Source: Lepidodermella squamata (taxonomy: Eukaryota; Gastrotricha). From it: a stretch of 64,000 nucleotides of DNA. The stretch is taken from contig JBLDXI010000074.1 in NCBI GenBank assembly GCA_047495785.1, positions 186,001 through 250,000 on the forward strand, in the 5' to 3' direction. Both the position numbers and the translations under genes were made by a program. Below are positions 45,550 through 56,637 of this stretch, one piece after another (the first letter of the stretch is position 1; each line of letters starts with the position of its first letter). The notes under the pieces are model-generated. The model was not told the origin of the DNA. It ran no database searches and was given only the letters and a program-made list of their open reading frames with translations.

Positions 45550-46953
45550 TCAACAACCAACCAATCGCAGAACAAGTGAAACTGTCGACTCTTTGCATAT
45601 CCCGTAGCTTTCCAAGGTTTTACCCGCTTCAAGCTGGAAGCCGGAAAAGATCAATCTTTGCTTCTTCGCCGGAATGCCCTCTAACCATTCGATTTTCTGC
45701 TTCAGCGTATCAACCAATTCGCCATGATTCACCCAATAAGTTAGAATTTTCCCACTTACACCTCGAACAAAAACTTGATAGTCACCTTTATAAAGCGCCG
45801 CGAGCAAGATTTCGCCGTGATTCGCAATTTTCGACTCGGGGTCAGATTGAATTAACCTCTTCGTCACACTTCCGTAGCAGCTGAACTCGTAAGCGAGTGG
45901 AAAAACTTCATATATTGCATTTTTCAGATCCTGCTCCGAAGCTTTATTGCCGACTCGAATTTTTGCTAACATCCGAAATATAACAGAAATTTGCACGCCT
46001 CGACTCGGATTTTTAGTGAGTTTCAACTGAATTTTCGATAAGCGACATAATTTGAAAATTTCAATCAATTCTTTGTCGAAATAAGTCAACGGTTTACCAT
46101 TGAAAAACAGAAGCTGATCTTCACATAGCACGCCCTTCAGCTCTTCAATCTTCAACTTTAAACCGGCTACGCCGAGGGAAAAATCCGCAGGTTCAATGAA
46201 AAATTCGCCGAAATCCTCGCTTGCAATGACGAAAGCATTGTTATCGGCTATTCGCATTTGCTTTGAAGGATCGTAAATTCCACATTCAAATAAAGTTCGG
46301 CAATCATCTTTCAACCACCCTTTCTCCGAGTACAATCGATAAGTGTCAGTTGAGAGAGAAGTTGCACTCATAATTTTCCGCTTAATATCCCCGATTTTGT
46401 CCGTAATGAAGACATCGCGAATTGTGAATCTTTTCCGAAAATAAGGATGCTGAAAAGTTATTTTGAACAACTTGGGCTCTTTAATGTCGCAAGAAAGAAC
46501 GCTCGAGGCTTTAGTTTGATAACTCGATAAGGTGTCAAAATCATTCATGATAACTGATCCATTTCTCAGGACGAGTTTGACGTCTTCCAACGAGCGAATG
46601 CCAACGGATCCAAGAATTGATTTCTTCAGATCCCGAACATAATCTGTCGGATGAACAGCGAATTGGCCCAGTTGGCCAGACGGCATAAGGACCGAGATTT
46701 TGAAAAAATCTTTAGCCAGAATTGTCGCCATCAAAGTGAGTTTTCCTTCCTCGCAAGCGTAAAAACCGATTGTTCGATTGTCATCTAATTCTTCACCGAA
46801 CAGCACAAACGGACGAAGATCAAGTGAAGTTTCAAGCTTTTCTTGAATTATCGACTTTAAATTAGCGAAGGTAATAGTTGAATATGGTAGGGAACATTCG
46901 AAGGTTACATCCGGTCTTGGGATATTGCATCGAAGAACTATAGGGATATTCAT
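45550..46953 (-). CDS. Short poly-UBL protein, copy J (left palindrome arm)
   Basis: 467 residues, six UBL units, identical in protein sequence to copy K. It begins [20 protein letters not shown]. The last unit (390-467) ends SLVLRLVGC and has Phe at the K48 position. Copy J keeps the acceptor CTTGGTTTTTAG 14 nt before its ATG, but about 70 bp further upstream it lacks a 359-bp segment that copy K and copy I both retain, so its promoter may be damaged. Transcribed away from copy K (head to head). Confidence 0.8.
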   Translation of the reverse strand: MNIPIVLRCNIPRPDVTFECSLPYSTITFANLKSIIQEKLETSLDLRPFVLFGEELDDNRTIGFYACEEGKLTLMATILAKDFFKISVLMPSGQLGQFAVHPTDYVRDLKKSILGSVGIRSLEDVKLVLRNGSVIMNDFDTLSSYQTKASSVLSCDIKEPKLFKITFQHPYFRKRFTIRDVFITDKIGDIKRKIMSATSLSTDTYRLYSEKGWLKDDCRTLFECGIYDPSKQMRIADNNAFVIASEDFGEFFIEPADFSLGVAGLKLKIEELKGVLCEDQLLFFNGKPLTYFDKELIEIFKLCRLSKIQLKLTKNPSRGVQISVIFRMLAKIRVGNKASEQDLKNAIYEVFPLAYEFSCYGSVTKRLIQSDPESKIANHGEILLAALYKGDYQVFVRGVSGKILTYWVNHGELVDTLKQKIEWLEGIPAKKQRLIFSGFQLEAGKTLESYGICKESTVSLVLRLVGC

Positions 46954-47228
46954 TTGAATAAACTCTAAAAACCAAGAGAATGTAACTGATTAATTGATTT
47001 ATTGATTTATTGAATTTTTCCAAGGGAATTATCAAACATGCTGGGAGTAAATCTATCGAAACTGCCGCGGTAAAAACTACTAAATACATCCAAGCAATTC
47101 GCGCAGCTCCTAATGCCCCTCGAAATATCTGAAAAAGCCCAGATAATGAAGCCCAAGTCCACTTTACCTCTACATATCGCGACTTGCGCGCCAGAACAGT
47201 GTGCCGGAAATAGAAACAAATGGCGTAA

Positions 47229-47318
47229 AACTAACTTTTTGCATCTTCGCCAAGTCAGTCGCGTGCCTGATCGCTAGAAAAAAATTTGAACGCCAGTTTT
47301 TTCTGCGCATCAAATGCA
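47229..47318. other. 90-bp palindrome loop
   Basis: Unpaired central sequence between the two arms. Bordered by TAGAAACAAATGGCGTAA and its near-perfect inverse. No gene or motif was identified. Confidence 0.8.
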
Positions 47319-47952
47319 TTACGCCATGTGTTTCTATTTCCGGCACACTGTTCTGGCGCGCAAGTCGCGATATGTAGAGGTAAAGTGGACTTGGGCTTCA
47401 TTATCTGGGCTTTTTCAGATATTTCGAGGGGCATTAGGAGCTGCGCGAATTGCTTGGATGTATTTAGTAGTTTTTACCGCGGCAGTTTCGATAGATTTAC
47501 TCCCAGCATGTTTGATAATTCCCTTGGCAGTCAGTTTTAAAGAGTTCGAAAATCTTTGAAGCTCCATCGAAAATTTCCGTCAAAGCCTAACCTTAATACA
47601 GCGTGTCCCAGAAGTAGCGCAACTATTTTTTTATTTGGAAAAGTTTTGTAGGAAATTCAACTAAGATCCTGCTCAAGGCTAGGGCTGCTTTCCAAATTTT
47701 TTGTAGATGTGCCGCAGATCTGATTTAGGAATTTCAAACGAGAGAGTGGCTCCTGTCTATCGTAAAATCCTACAATTTGCTTTGATTTTACTTGAATTAT
47801 TGCTCAATCAATTATTGCTGCTATCGAGTTGACTCCCCGGTTGCATTTATTTCCTCTCTGGTGAATCAATTTTCTCAATTCGAGTGAAAAATTCAATAAA
47901 TCAATAAATCAATTAATCAGTTACATTCTCTTGGTTTTTAGAGTTTATTCAA

Positions 47953-49356
47953 ATGAATATCCCTATAGTTCTTCGATGCAATATCCCAAGACCGGATGTA
48001 ACCTTCGAATGTTCCCTACCATATTCAACTATTACCTTCGCTAATTTAAAGTCGATAATTCAAGAAAAGCTTGAAACTTCACTTGATCTTCGTCCGTTTG
48101 TGCTGTTCGGTGAAGAATTAGATGACAATCGAACAATCGGTTTTTACGCTTGCGAGGAAGGAAAACTCACTTTGATGGCGACAATTCTGGCTAAAGATTT
48201 TTTCAAAATCTCGGTCCTTATGCCGTCTGGCCAACTGGGCCAATTCGCTGTTCATCCGACAGATTATGTTCGGGATCTGAAGAAATCAATTCTTGGATCC
48301 GTTGGCATTCGCTCGTTGGAAGACGTCAAACTCGTCCTGAGAAATGGATCAGTTATCATGAATGATTTTGACACCTTATCGAGTTATCAAACTAAAGCCT
48401 CGAGCGTTCTTTCTTGCGACATTAAAGAGCCCAAGTTGTTCAAAATAACTTTTCAGCATCCTTATTTTCGGAAAAGATTCACAATTCGCGATGTCTTCAT
48501 TACGGACAAAATCGGGGATATTAAGCGGAAAATTATGAGTGCAACTTCTCTCTCAACTGACACTTATCGATTGTACTCGGAGAAAGGGTGGTTGAAAGAT
48601 GATTGCCGAACTTTATTTGAATGTGGAATTTACGATCCTTCAAAGCAAATGCGAATAGCCGATAACAATGCTTTCGTCATTGCAAGCGAGGATTTCGGCG
48701 AATTTTTCATTGAACCTGCGGATTTTTCCCTCGGCGTAGCCGGTTTAAAGTTGAAGATTGAAGAGCTGAAGGGCGTGCTATGTGAAGATCAGCTTCTGTT
48801 TTTCAATGGTAAACCGTTGACTTATTTCGACAAAGAATTGATTGAAATTTTCAAATTATGTCGCTTATCGAAAATTCAGTTGAAACTCACTAAAAATCCG
48901 AGTCGAGGCGTGCAAATTTCTGTTATATTTCGGATGTTAGCAAAAATTCGAGTCGGCAATAAAGCTTCGGAGCAGGATCTGAAAAATGCAATATATGAAG
49001 TTTTTCCACTCGCTTACGAGTTCAGCTGCTACGGAAGTGTGACGAAGAGGTTAATTCAATCTGACCCCGAGTCGAAAATTGCGAATCACGGCGAAATCTT
49101 GCTCGCGGCGCTTTATAAAGGTGACTATCAAGTTTTTGTTCGAGGTGTAAGTGGGAAAATTCTAACTTATTGGGTGAATCATGGCGAATTGGTTGATACG
49201 CTGAAGCAGAAAATCGAATGGTTAGAGGGCATTCCGGCGAAGAAGCAAAGATTGATCTTTTCCGGCTTCCAGCTTGAAGCGGGTAAAACCTTGGAAAGCT
49301 ACGGGATATGCAAAGAGTCGACAGTTTCACTTGTTCTGCGATTGGTTGGTTGTTGA
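47953..49356 (+). CDS. Short poly-UBL protein, copy K (right palindrome arm)
   Basis: 467 residues, identical to copy J. Six units: about 1-76 (equivalent to unit 2 of long copies), 80-155, 157-235, 238-312, 315-382 and 390-467. About three quarters of residues match copy I by eye. The last unit has [20 protein letters not shown] and ends LRLVGC. The acceptor TTGGTTTTTAG lies 14 nt upstream. AATAAA is at 49402. This copy retains the complete upstream region, so it is the more likely expressed one of the pair. Confidence 0.82.
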   Translation: MNIPIVLRCNIPRPDVTFECSLPYSTITFANLKSIIQEKLETSLDLRPFVLFGEELDDNRTIGFYACEEGKLTLMATILAKDFFKISVLMPSGQLGQFAVHPTDYVRDLKKSILGSVGIRSLEDVKLVLRNGSVIMNDFDTLSSYQTKASSVLSCDIKEPKLFKITFQHPYFRKRFTIRDVFITDKIGDIKRKIMSATSLSTDTYRLYSEKGWLKDDCRTLFECGIYDPSKQMRIADNNAFVIASEDFGEFFIEPADFSLGVAGLKLKIEELKGVLCEDQLLFFNGKPLTYFDKELIEIFKLCRLSKIQLKLTKNPSRGVQISVIFRMLAKIRVGNKASEQDLKNAIYEVFPLAYEFSCYGSVTKRLIQSDPESKIANHGEILLAALYKGDYQVFVRGVSGKILTYWVNHGELVDTLKQKIEWLEGIPAKKQRLIFSGFQLEAGKTLESYGICKESTVSLVLRLVGC

Positions 49357-50134
49357 ATATATGGAGACTTTCAACTTTGTCTAATTTTTTGATGATTGCA
49401 AAATAAATTGGAATTAAATTTAAGTAAACAGGTTTCCAAGCTATTTTTTAGTTTCATATTCGTTAGGAATTTTTATACTCAACTTACTACTTCGATTGAG
49501 TATATATACTCATATTTGGTAAGTTTTTTGGGTTCTGTCTCAATCCAGGCCTTGTCAACCTTAGCTAATCTAACCATATCATAGCCACATTTTCAAATTT
49601 CCGAAATGCCACACTCCACTCAGTTTTCAATTAAATTTGATGAAACTTGGGGAAATTATACATTGAAACACGGGGAATCTTATGATATCAAACTCGTCCG
49701 TATCGGCTGCGCGACCGGGCCGCAAAAACGAAAACAAAAATCTTGCGTGGCTACTGACCCAGACCCCGTTGACTAGGCATGCCTCAATCGATGCCATCCG
49801 CTTTTGAAGAATTTTCGAGCTTCGAGAATTCGGTAAAGTGTGTTCGTTGAATTTCGTAGTAACAACTCATCAGAAAAAGAATGTTGTCATCTTGAGTTTT
49901 TACTCATAACAAATAGTTAGAAATCGGGCGCATCATGACTCATCATGACGACCAAAAGTAAAAATTTTGACTAGGTTTTACCAAGCCTGCTCAAAATAAT
50001 CAAGCATTCATGTAATACATTATATTGTAAATCAGGTGTTGCAATAGGAATTAGGAATCGAGGACAAGGATGAAATGATTGGTGTTTTAATGCACAATAG
50101 CAATCACAACTTTTAGTCGAATTCTTAACCCAAT

Positions 50135-50356
50135 TTAGATGTCAATGCTGAACTCGGATTTGCGTATCGGGAAGAAATTATCATACTCGCGCTCGATAAA
50201 ATCTCTGATAGCCATCGGTACATCGGTTCCATTCGTTGTTCGACAAGCAAAGCTGAACTGAGGCATGTTTGATTTTAACCACCTGAAACGCGGGTGCTGT
50301 TGGAAATTTGGCAAGCCAAGTGCTTGGCGTAGATAGTTACATTCGTGCTGTGCCAT
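50135..50356 (-). CDS. 73-residue reading frame, right copy
   Basis: Mirror of the frame at 44550-44771 with an identical peptide. No family is recognised. Confidence 0.3.
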   Translation of the reverse strand: MAQHECNYLRQALGLPNFQQHPRFRWLKSNMPQFSFACRTTNGTDVPMAIRDFIEREYDNFFPIRKSEFSIDI

Positions 50357-50546
50357 GCAAAGCCCAATTCCAACTCTACCCCAGAAAAAAATAAAACTTG
50401 GCGATTCGCCCGCAAAAAGGTGAAATTCACTCGTAAAATTCAGGATTAGGAGTGTGGATAAAAATATTGCGAGACTAGTTGATCAGGCTACATGCGGTGA
50501 ATCCGCCGTGTCGCAATAAAATCTCTATCGCAGAAAGAATTGAAAC

Positions 50547-50738
50547 ATGCTAGGAAATCACCAAGCGTTTTTACCAACCATATATTTGCTCGGATCTGAT
50601 CCTAACGAAACTTTCAGGAAAGTTTTCCACATTCTTGGCTTATCAATTGCCATCGGGTTTTTAGGGTTTTTCTCCGATAAATTTTTAATTTCTCCGGTAA
50701 ATTGGCTGATAAAGATTCCCCCAATAGGTTTAATTTAA
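50547..50738 (+). CDS. 63-residue reading frame with a hydrophobic segment, right copy
   Basis: Mirror of 44168-44359 with one residue difference (SIAIGF against SIAIGI). Sequence just downstream (50720-50960) is also found, diverged, at 58770-59260. Unassigned and possibly not coding. Confidence 0.25.
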   Translation: MLGNHQAFLPTIYLLGSDPNETFRKVFHILGLSIAIGFLGFFSDKFLISPVNWLIKIPPIGLI

Positions 50739-51567
50739 AAAACAAATAAGTTTAATTTCCAAAAAAACATTTCCCAAGTTATCAAACGCGCCCCGTTTTA
50801 TTTGTCTATTTTTGAAAATTGAGATAAGGAATATTCGAAACATTTTGCCTTGCTTGTTATGTGATCAGTTCAATTTACTGAACGCAAAAGTAATTGGTGC
50901 CAACTTGAATTAGAAAAAATTAGACACCATCTCACACGTTTATCAAAACAGAATTTCCGGCTAGCGAATGGCTTTTGGTAGAAAATATCGATAAGAGACA
51001 CGTTTTCGCACAGAGACTATTATTCCTTATCGAGCAGTTTGCAAAAAACCATCTAGTGAATCACGACGTCATGTGCGAAAATTGTGATTCATGCTACAAA
51101 AAATAGCTATCAAGCCCGTGCCATTAAATTAATTGCTGAAATTGGGAAGATTTTAATTTAAAAAAATTCCAGAAAATTAAAGCGAAGCCGGCCGGAAATG
51201 CGGATTAGATCCCTGATTAGCGTGTCACATCTCTCTTTTTTATTTTTCTATGTATCGGTTGCTCTCAATACGTTTTTATCGTTTCTGAATTATGACGCAT
51301 CAACGTATAGCTTTATATTGATCTCGTAAAATTCTAAAAAGCCTTTTTAGGGGCTTTATTATTATTATTCTAAAAAGCCTTTTTAGAATTTTACGAGATC
51401 AATAAAGCTACGTTGATGTTTCATGTTTCGAGGAATAAAGATTGCCATTTTATTTGTGTTTGCGATTTGTGATCACTATTTAGCAACTATCACCGCGATT
51501 CAAATCTTGAATCAATAAAATTTACAGCTTTTAAAAGCGGTTTTTACATTACCTGCTGCTTTGAATA

Positions 51568-52497
51568 GAGGACCCCGCCCTAATTTCGGCCACTTCCTAA
51601 ATTCGGCCGCTGCGTCCTAACTTCGGCCACCGGCCGAAATTTGGACACGAAGTACTGTGCAGCAGTTTTATTTGCACGCAATTCAAGAACTTTGCATTGT
51701 TGGGCCCATCTGTTTCATGATTTCTCAAGCACGTGATCGCAAAAAAGTAATTCTAAATGCGAGCAAGCGGGCTTATGTCGCTTCTCGAGTGCTCTGTTAC
51801 CGCTACTTTGCAGGTATAATTTACCTGAAACTGGCTCTTTAAAATGTACTCTTTCACCTAAATAAGCTCCAGCTAAATGCCAGCTTCATTTTGGTATAAA
51901 ATATTCTATCTAAAACCGCCCAGGTGAAGAGATCGAGAGGGCCAATTTTAGGGTTTTTGAGGGTTCGATTCCAAAAATTAGCAGTCAATAGGGGAATTGA
52001 ATTCGGGAAAACAAAATCGATGCTCTCGTTCTACAGGAGACAAGGGATTTTTTAGATATTTTTCCAGAATTTTAGAAAGTCAACCGCAGTTAGGCTATTA
52101 GGTAGAAAACAAGTTATCAAACTTGTACCTGTCAAAACAAGTTTGAGTTTCAGGCATCACGTCGTCAAGGAAAAGCTCACAGGTGAAGCAACAAAGTAGG
52201 CGGTTTTTATAGTCAGCTTTTTGAGACAAATCTAACGATGCCAAACTTATGGTATCAGTTTACCTGGATGAGGTGGCCGAAATTAGGGCACCCCGCTCCC
52301 TAATTCCGGCCGGGTGTCTGGGTGACTAAAAAATTAGCCATAAATCAAGGTAAAATCGTCCGGACTTGCGGAAAGCGGCATTCGATAGCCTAATAACGCC
52401 TCTTTAATTCTGTTTATGCCGAATATTTTCTGAAAATTTACCTGGCTGGCAAAGTCGGAAAAACCTGAAAAGCGGCCGAAATTAGGGCGGGGTCCTC
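51568..52497. mobile_element. Non-autonomous TA-inserting DNA transposon (Tc1/mariner-like)
   Basis: 930 bp, flanked by TA (51566-51567 and 52498-52499). Inverted ends begin GAGGACCCCGCCCTAATTTC and match for 24 bp, with further inverted or direct CTAATTTCGGCC-like blocks just inside (51590-51640, 52270-52310). No transposase frame is recognised. The homologous region upstream of copy N (about 63500-63530: GCTGCTTTCGCTAATTTTTT) is the uninterrupted target, with a single TA, which proves the insertion in front of copy L. Confidence 0.85.
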
Positions 52498-52559
52498 TAA
52501 TTTCTTTGGATTTATCTTCTAGAATTTATTTTCAAGCAATCTCAAGCGTTAGATTAGCC

Positions 52560-54257
52560 ATGAAATTTCAGTCCACTGTCATCTCTCGCGCCTGCGGCCT
52601 ACATGATAGCGTGGAAATAAACGGTTTCGAACTCACGGACCGTGTCATTACAGTCAAGTCTTTGATCGAAGCGGAAATAGGAATTCCGAAAGAATTGATC
52701 CAGCTTTACTATGGCAATGCAGAGCTACTCGATCCGAACCAGCGCCTCTGCGACATCGAAAAGAGCAAAGTTAAGGAAGAAGGTGTATGTGCTAGACTCC
52801 GCTTTGATACTAAAATCGTGATTCTTGCGATTTTGCCGAATTCCGAGTTCAAATTCCCTGATTTCAACGTCGTTGCATCGATGACGATTGCCGATTTGAA
52901 GAAATCAATTGCAGCAAAAGTGAGCATCAAGCCAAACCATCAGCTGTGTCTCTTTCGAGGCGACGATTTTTTCGACCAATTGGACGACCATCGTACGGTT
53001 GGTTATTACCAAAACGGAGAAAATCGCCTGACAATTTCTTCAAAAATTTTCGATGCCGAATTCTATGAAATTTCTATCCGCCTGCCGTCCAACAAATTAC
53101 TACCTATGCTTGTTCACAAAACAGACCAGGCAGAAAATGTGAAAGAGCGCATTTTCGATCATGTTGGAATTAGCATTCCAAATGCTTTGACTGCGATCGA
53201 TTTGGAGCTGAAAAAAGTATCAGTGGCTTTGAAGAACAAGGATTTCCTGGGCTATTACAATGTCGAACCCTACTGCGTGCTAACTGCTGCACTCAAAGAT
53301 TATAAGACTGTTGATATCACGTTCAAGCACCCGGATCTGCCAAAAATTTTCAAAATTCCAGATGTTCGAATTTCCGATAGAATTGGCGATTTGAAGGAAA
53401 AAATTGCAACTGCTACTTCGATGCCTATCACCTCGTATCGATTGCATTTCGAGTCTCCGAATGGCAAATGGCTCAATGATGACAGTCTCACTTTGTTCGA
53501 ATGTGGAATCCACAACCCGGCGACTCAAATTTACATCGCTGATAACAATGCTTTGATCATTTCTAGTGAAGATTTCGGCGATTTTTTGATCGAACCCGCC
53601 GATTTGAGCCTCAAAATTGCTGATTTGAAATCGAAAATTTCGGAATTGAAAGGCGTTCCAAGCCGTAATCAATTGCTTTTTCTGGACAAGCGACCGCTGG
53701 ACAATTTCCCTGGTACTTTGGCCGCTTTCGGTCAAATCGGTCGGATGACAATTATCAAGCTGAAAAAGTCGACTGAAAATAGCGCTGTCAAGATTTCAGC
53801 CGGGATCGGTCGGACTATTGCGAAGGTTCAAATTGACAGTTATGCTAGCGCGAAAGGGATAGAAAATGAATTGGCGAAGTATTTCCCGTTTTTCAGCGAT
53901 TTCGCGTGTTACGAATTCACGAAAAATCTGCCTATTTTTTCAGTTTCTGAGTCTGATGTTTGGAATAACACGCAGGTGAGGTTGGGGCCGAAACTGCAGA
54001 AACCCAGCCCGATGGACAAGGGTGACTACAAAATATTCGTCAAGAAGCCGACAGGGAAAACGCTGTCTTTCTACGTCAATTCTGGCGAGGTGATTTATTC
54101 GGTGAAGGAGAAAATTCAGGCTATTGACGGCATCCCGACTCATGAGCAGCGGTTGGTTTTCGGTGGTCAACAGCTGGAATCTAGCAAGACGGTGGATGAG
54201 TGTGGCATTGCCAACGAGAGTTGCATTCATTTGACTTTGAGACTGCGTGGCTGTTGA
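52560..54257 (+). CDS. Tandem ubiquitin-like (poly-UBL) protein, copy L
   Basis: 565 residues from the ATG at 52560 (MKFQSTVISRACGLHDSVEI), chosen because copy N starts the same way and because the acceptor TTATCTTCTAG at 52522 precedes it; the upstream in-frame codons would be intronic. Seven units. Unit 7 (488-565) is close to ubiquitin: YKIFVKKPTGKTLSFYV, AIDGIPTHEQRLVFGGQQLE (Gln at K48) and LTLRLRGC, alignable to ubiquitin 1-76 without gaps with Cys at 76. A Tc1/mariner-like element ends about 60 bp upstream, so its distal promoter may be displaced by 0.9 kb. Confidence 0.82.
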   Translation: MKFQSTVISRACGLHDSVEINGFELTDRVITVKSLIEAEIGIPKELIQLYYGNAELLDPNQRLCDIEKSKVKEEGVCARLRFDTKIVILAILPNSEFKFPDFNVVASMTIADLKKSIAAKVSIKPNHQLCLFRGDDFFDQLDDHRTVGYYQNGENRLTISSKIFDAEFYEISIRLPSNKLLPMLVHKTDQAENVKERIFDHVGISIPNALTAIDLELKKVSVALKNKDFLGYYNVEPYCVLTAALKDYKTVDITFKHPDLPKIFKIPDVRISDRIGDLKEKIATATSMPITSYRLHFESPNGKWLNDDSLTLFECGIHNPATQIYIADNNALIISSEDFGDFLIEPADLSLKIADLKSKISELKGVPSRNQLLFLDKRPLDNFPGTLAAFGQIGRMTIIKLKKSTENSAVKISAGIGRTIAKVQIDSYASAKGIENELAKYFPFFSDFACYEFTKNLPIFSVSESDVWNNTQVRLGPKLQKPSPMDKGDYKIFVKKPTGKTLSFYVNSGEVIYSVKEKIQAIDGIPTHEQRLVFGGQQLESSKTVDECGIANESCIHLTLRLRGC

Positions 54258-55007
54258 GGAAAAGAACATTTCAAACGGTTTCCAAACATTTGTTTGAACC
54301 TGTTATTCGTGAGTAAACTTCAGTTTTCCGATATCGATTTACTTGCTAGCTACCGATTCTGAGTTCGAGATCCATTGAAAATTGAAAATATTGATGTTTA
54401 AAATCGAAATGCTGAAGCGTTTTCTATGTGAAAATCAGATTTTTTACTCTATAATATAAGAATCCAAGTTAGTATAATCGAACTGTAACTGTATAGTTTC
54501 GAATGGTGATTTGAAACATGCGATTGTACTGCAATCGCATGTTTCAAATCAGACGCTTACTACGTGGGCGAGCAGGAAAATTTCTAGTAGAAATTTTTTG
54601 AATATCACAAAAATGGGGTGAAAATTGGGCAGAGTTCCGGAGGAAAAAGTGCGCGACCGGTATCGAATCGGGCAGCATTCACCCCCATCGAACAGCACTT
54701 GGCCATGAGCTCGTGAAAATCGGGCAGAACTCGTCCAGAGATTCGCGAAAACTGAGCTTAAGATAATAGTCAAGTAATTCTCTTCTTTACGAAAAGAAAA
54801 TGAAATTTTCCGCTCGGAAACGAAGTAAATTACAATATAAAGAACACAGCTCTTTTCAATATTTACTCATGAGTCGAATAACACATACGCCGTAAAATTG
54901 TCTTTGCACTAACATATGAGTAAACCGATGAGTAGGTATGCTCAAATGGAGAATTAATCAAGAATTTTCTAACATTTGATCTCTAAAAGCGGCATTTTTT
55001 ATTTCAG
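54258..55007. other. Spacer with a perfect short hairpin
   Basis: 54508-54526 and 54532-54550 are perfect 19-bp inverted repeats (GATTTGAAACATGCGATTG) with a 5-nt loop. The rest is AT-rich with no gene. It ends in the acceptor TTTTTTATTTCAG at 55007. Confidence 0.6.
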
Positions 55008-55136
55008 ACTCTACTGATCGAGATAACCGATTGCGACCCCGGCAACAACCCCGGTGATATTCCGTACCGCCTCGTTGCCGAAGGCTGTGCGCCGATCATC
55101 AAGCTGTCAGGAAGACGTGTCGCCGACTACCGTCAA
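55008..55136 (+). pseudogene. Isolated exon-like block cut by a repeat element
   Basis: Follows a good acceptor (TTTATTTCAG). Open frame TLLIEITDCDPGNNPGDIPY continuing to SGRRVADYRQ, then running straight into the repeat end at 55137. GC-richer than its surroundings. No family is recognised and no partner exon could be joined with confidence; the exon-like block at 58519 has similar composition. Confidence 0.35.
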
Positions 55137-55628
55137 ACGGGGAGACTTTGGCCAGTGGGGTGACATTGCCATAGGTTTTAGCGATCGAGTTTAGATCACG
55201 CACGATGCCATTTTCTCAGGCATGATACATATCAAGTAGGATGTCAATAGAAAGCCCTGATGGTGGAGAATTCAATTATATACGATATACGCTGTGGAAC
55301 AGTTTCAGCCGTATTCAACTTAATAACTGACGTGGAAGAGTGGCACAGTGACAAGAATTTTTCATTTTGATCACACCTGGTCGACTTTAGAGCCATCTAA
55401 ATTCTGCCGAAAACTCTTTTTTTTCGCTCAACTTTATCTGTGTTTAATTACCAGGTATTGTGAAGGGCTGAAGTATGTTCAAGGCATTCCAGCTGGTCTT
55501 TTCTTGGGCTTTCCAACGGTATCCCACTCAAGCGGTCTTTATCTTGATACCTCTGAGATATGGCTATGCGAAAGCCGCCCCATTTTTCCGTGGCAAAGTG
55601 ACCCCGACTGGCAAAGTCGCCCCGTTTG
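55137..55628. mobile_element. DNA-transposon-like element with ACGGGGNGACTTTG ends
   Basis: About 492 bp. Left end ACGGGGAGACTTTGGCCAG then TGGGGTGACATTGCC; right end, inverted, ACGGGGCGACTTTGCCAG then CGGGGTCACTTTGCC. The double end motif resembles subterminal repeats of TA-inserting elements. It contains the TTTCCAACGGTATCCCACTC block shared with the NAPE-PLD intron. A second left end lies at about 57443 (TGGGGTGACTTGGGCCAGCG) and continues in parallel through ATAGGCTTTTGCGATC. Confidence 0.6.
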
Positions 55629-55656
55629 ACTGTACGGAGCCAAGGGCAAAAACAAT

Positions 55657-55844
55657 CCAGACCGGCACAAAGACAGGGGAACAACGATGAACAATTTGAT
55701 GGGGTGATCAAAGGGGTGAAATCGATGTGTTCGCCGTTGTTCACCAAAATTACTTGAACATGTGAGGAGAACACATCGATTTCACCCCTTTGATCGCCCC
55801 ATCAAATTGTTCATCGTTGTTCCCCTGTCTTTGTGCCGGTCTGG
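55657..55844. repeat. 76-bp near-perfect hairpin
   Basis: Arms 55657-55732 and 55769-55844 are inverse copies with about one mismatch, loop 36 nt. The arm starts CCAGACCGGCACAAAGACAG and ends ATCGATGTGTTC. Transcription across it would give a long double-stranded RNA stem. Confidence 0.9.
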
Positions 55845-56629
55845 GAATCCTTGAGTGCACACCTGGTGGCAACAGCGCCAAGCAAATGCACTCGAGACCG
55901 GGCGAATGGGTGTTTAATAAGAAAGATGGTCGACCAGAGCGCGACGTGAAAAACGAGTAAAGCCACGTCGGGGCAGAGACTTTGATTTGATTTGAAATGA
56001 TTGATTTAAAAAGAGGTGTGATTTGTGAAGAAATCAAATCAAATCAAATCGAAGTCACTGCGTCGGTATCCGGTCGAACCGGCTGCGACGTAGTAGTCAC
56101 TGTCGGGTCATAACACGAACATCGGCATTAAATCAGGCAGTGCTTAGACTCTAGCGCATGGAATACGGGAAAGGGCACGACAGGCGCGCAGAGACTACGA
56201 GCCACAGATACGAATGGCGGCAGTACGAGAGTTCTCCCGGCGTATATGTCTTATAGAGAAGATATAAGTTCAAAAAAATTTATTAGCAAATAGAATTTCG
56301 TATTTCTCTAGTCAAGAGCGCGACAATTTTTACAGCAGATAATTTATTACTTGTATAATTAGGTAAACATTGAAAGGAGCCGTATGAATAGGGATGTGAC
56401 GTTGTTAACTTCGAGAAAGGGCTATGCGCGTAATTCTTATATCTCCTAACAGGAAGACAATTATAAGGTCAGAAATTGAGCAATTAAACAATGTAAATAG
56501 CTATGCTAACTGACTTGACTGCCAAGCAGACGGTAAAACGCACCTTGATCATTTCACATGAACAAAACATGAATTTCACGAGATCTATGACGCATGTTTA
56601 AACAGACGCAAACTTCGATTAGTTAGGCT
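55845..56629. other. Spacer upstream of the repeat-peptide gene
   Basis: About 55981-56058 is an interrupted ATTTG/AAATC repeat that can fold on itself. No coding feature. The right end is promoter sequence of the gene at 56714. Confidence 0.5.
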
Positions 56630-56637
56630 TATAAAAG
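56630..56637 (+). promoter_or_regulatory. TATA box of the repeat-peptide gene
   Basis: TATAAAAG in GGCTTATAAAAGGGGCGAG, 84 bp before the ATG at 56714. Expected transcription start near 56660. No splice acceptor lies between it and the ATG. Confidence 0.7.

Larger units (their letters stand above)
43510..47228. repeat. Left arm of a near-perfect giant palindrome
   Basis: 3719 bp. Its inverse is at 47319-51396. Mirror coordinates sum to 94906 in the outer part. A 359-bp segment (47527-47885 of the right arm) is missing here at 47020/47021; inside that, coordinates sum to 94547. One clear base difference lies near 44242 (against 50663). The outer end carries a hairpin of TTCTAAAAAGGCTTTTTAGAA-like blocks. 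Confidence 0.9.
47319..51396. repeat. Right arm of the giant palindrome
   Basis: 4078 bp. It contains the full upstream region of copy K, including 47527-47885, which is absent from the left arm but homologous to the region upstream of copy I (40370-40640). The left arm therefore suffered a deletion; the right arm did not gain an insertion. A frame at 47314-47559 with a hydrophobic helix (YLVVFTAAVSIDLLPACLII) lies near the centre and is unassigned. Confidence 0.9.

Noticed and set aside
51957-51975. tRNA-like B box (GGTTCGATTCC)
   Set aside because: No A box or cloverleaf can be drawn around it, and it lies inside a DNA transposon.
52506-52559. An upstream start for UBL copy L
   Set aside because: It begins at a TTG codon and spans the predicted splice acceptor. 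Copy N starts at the equivalent of 52560.
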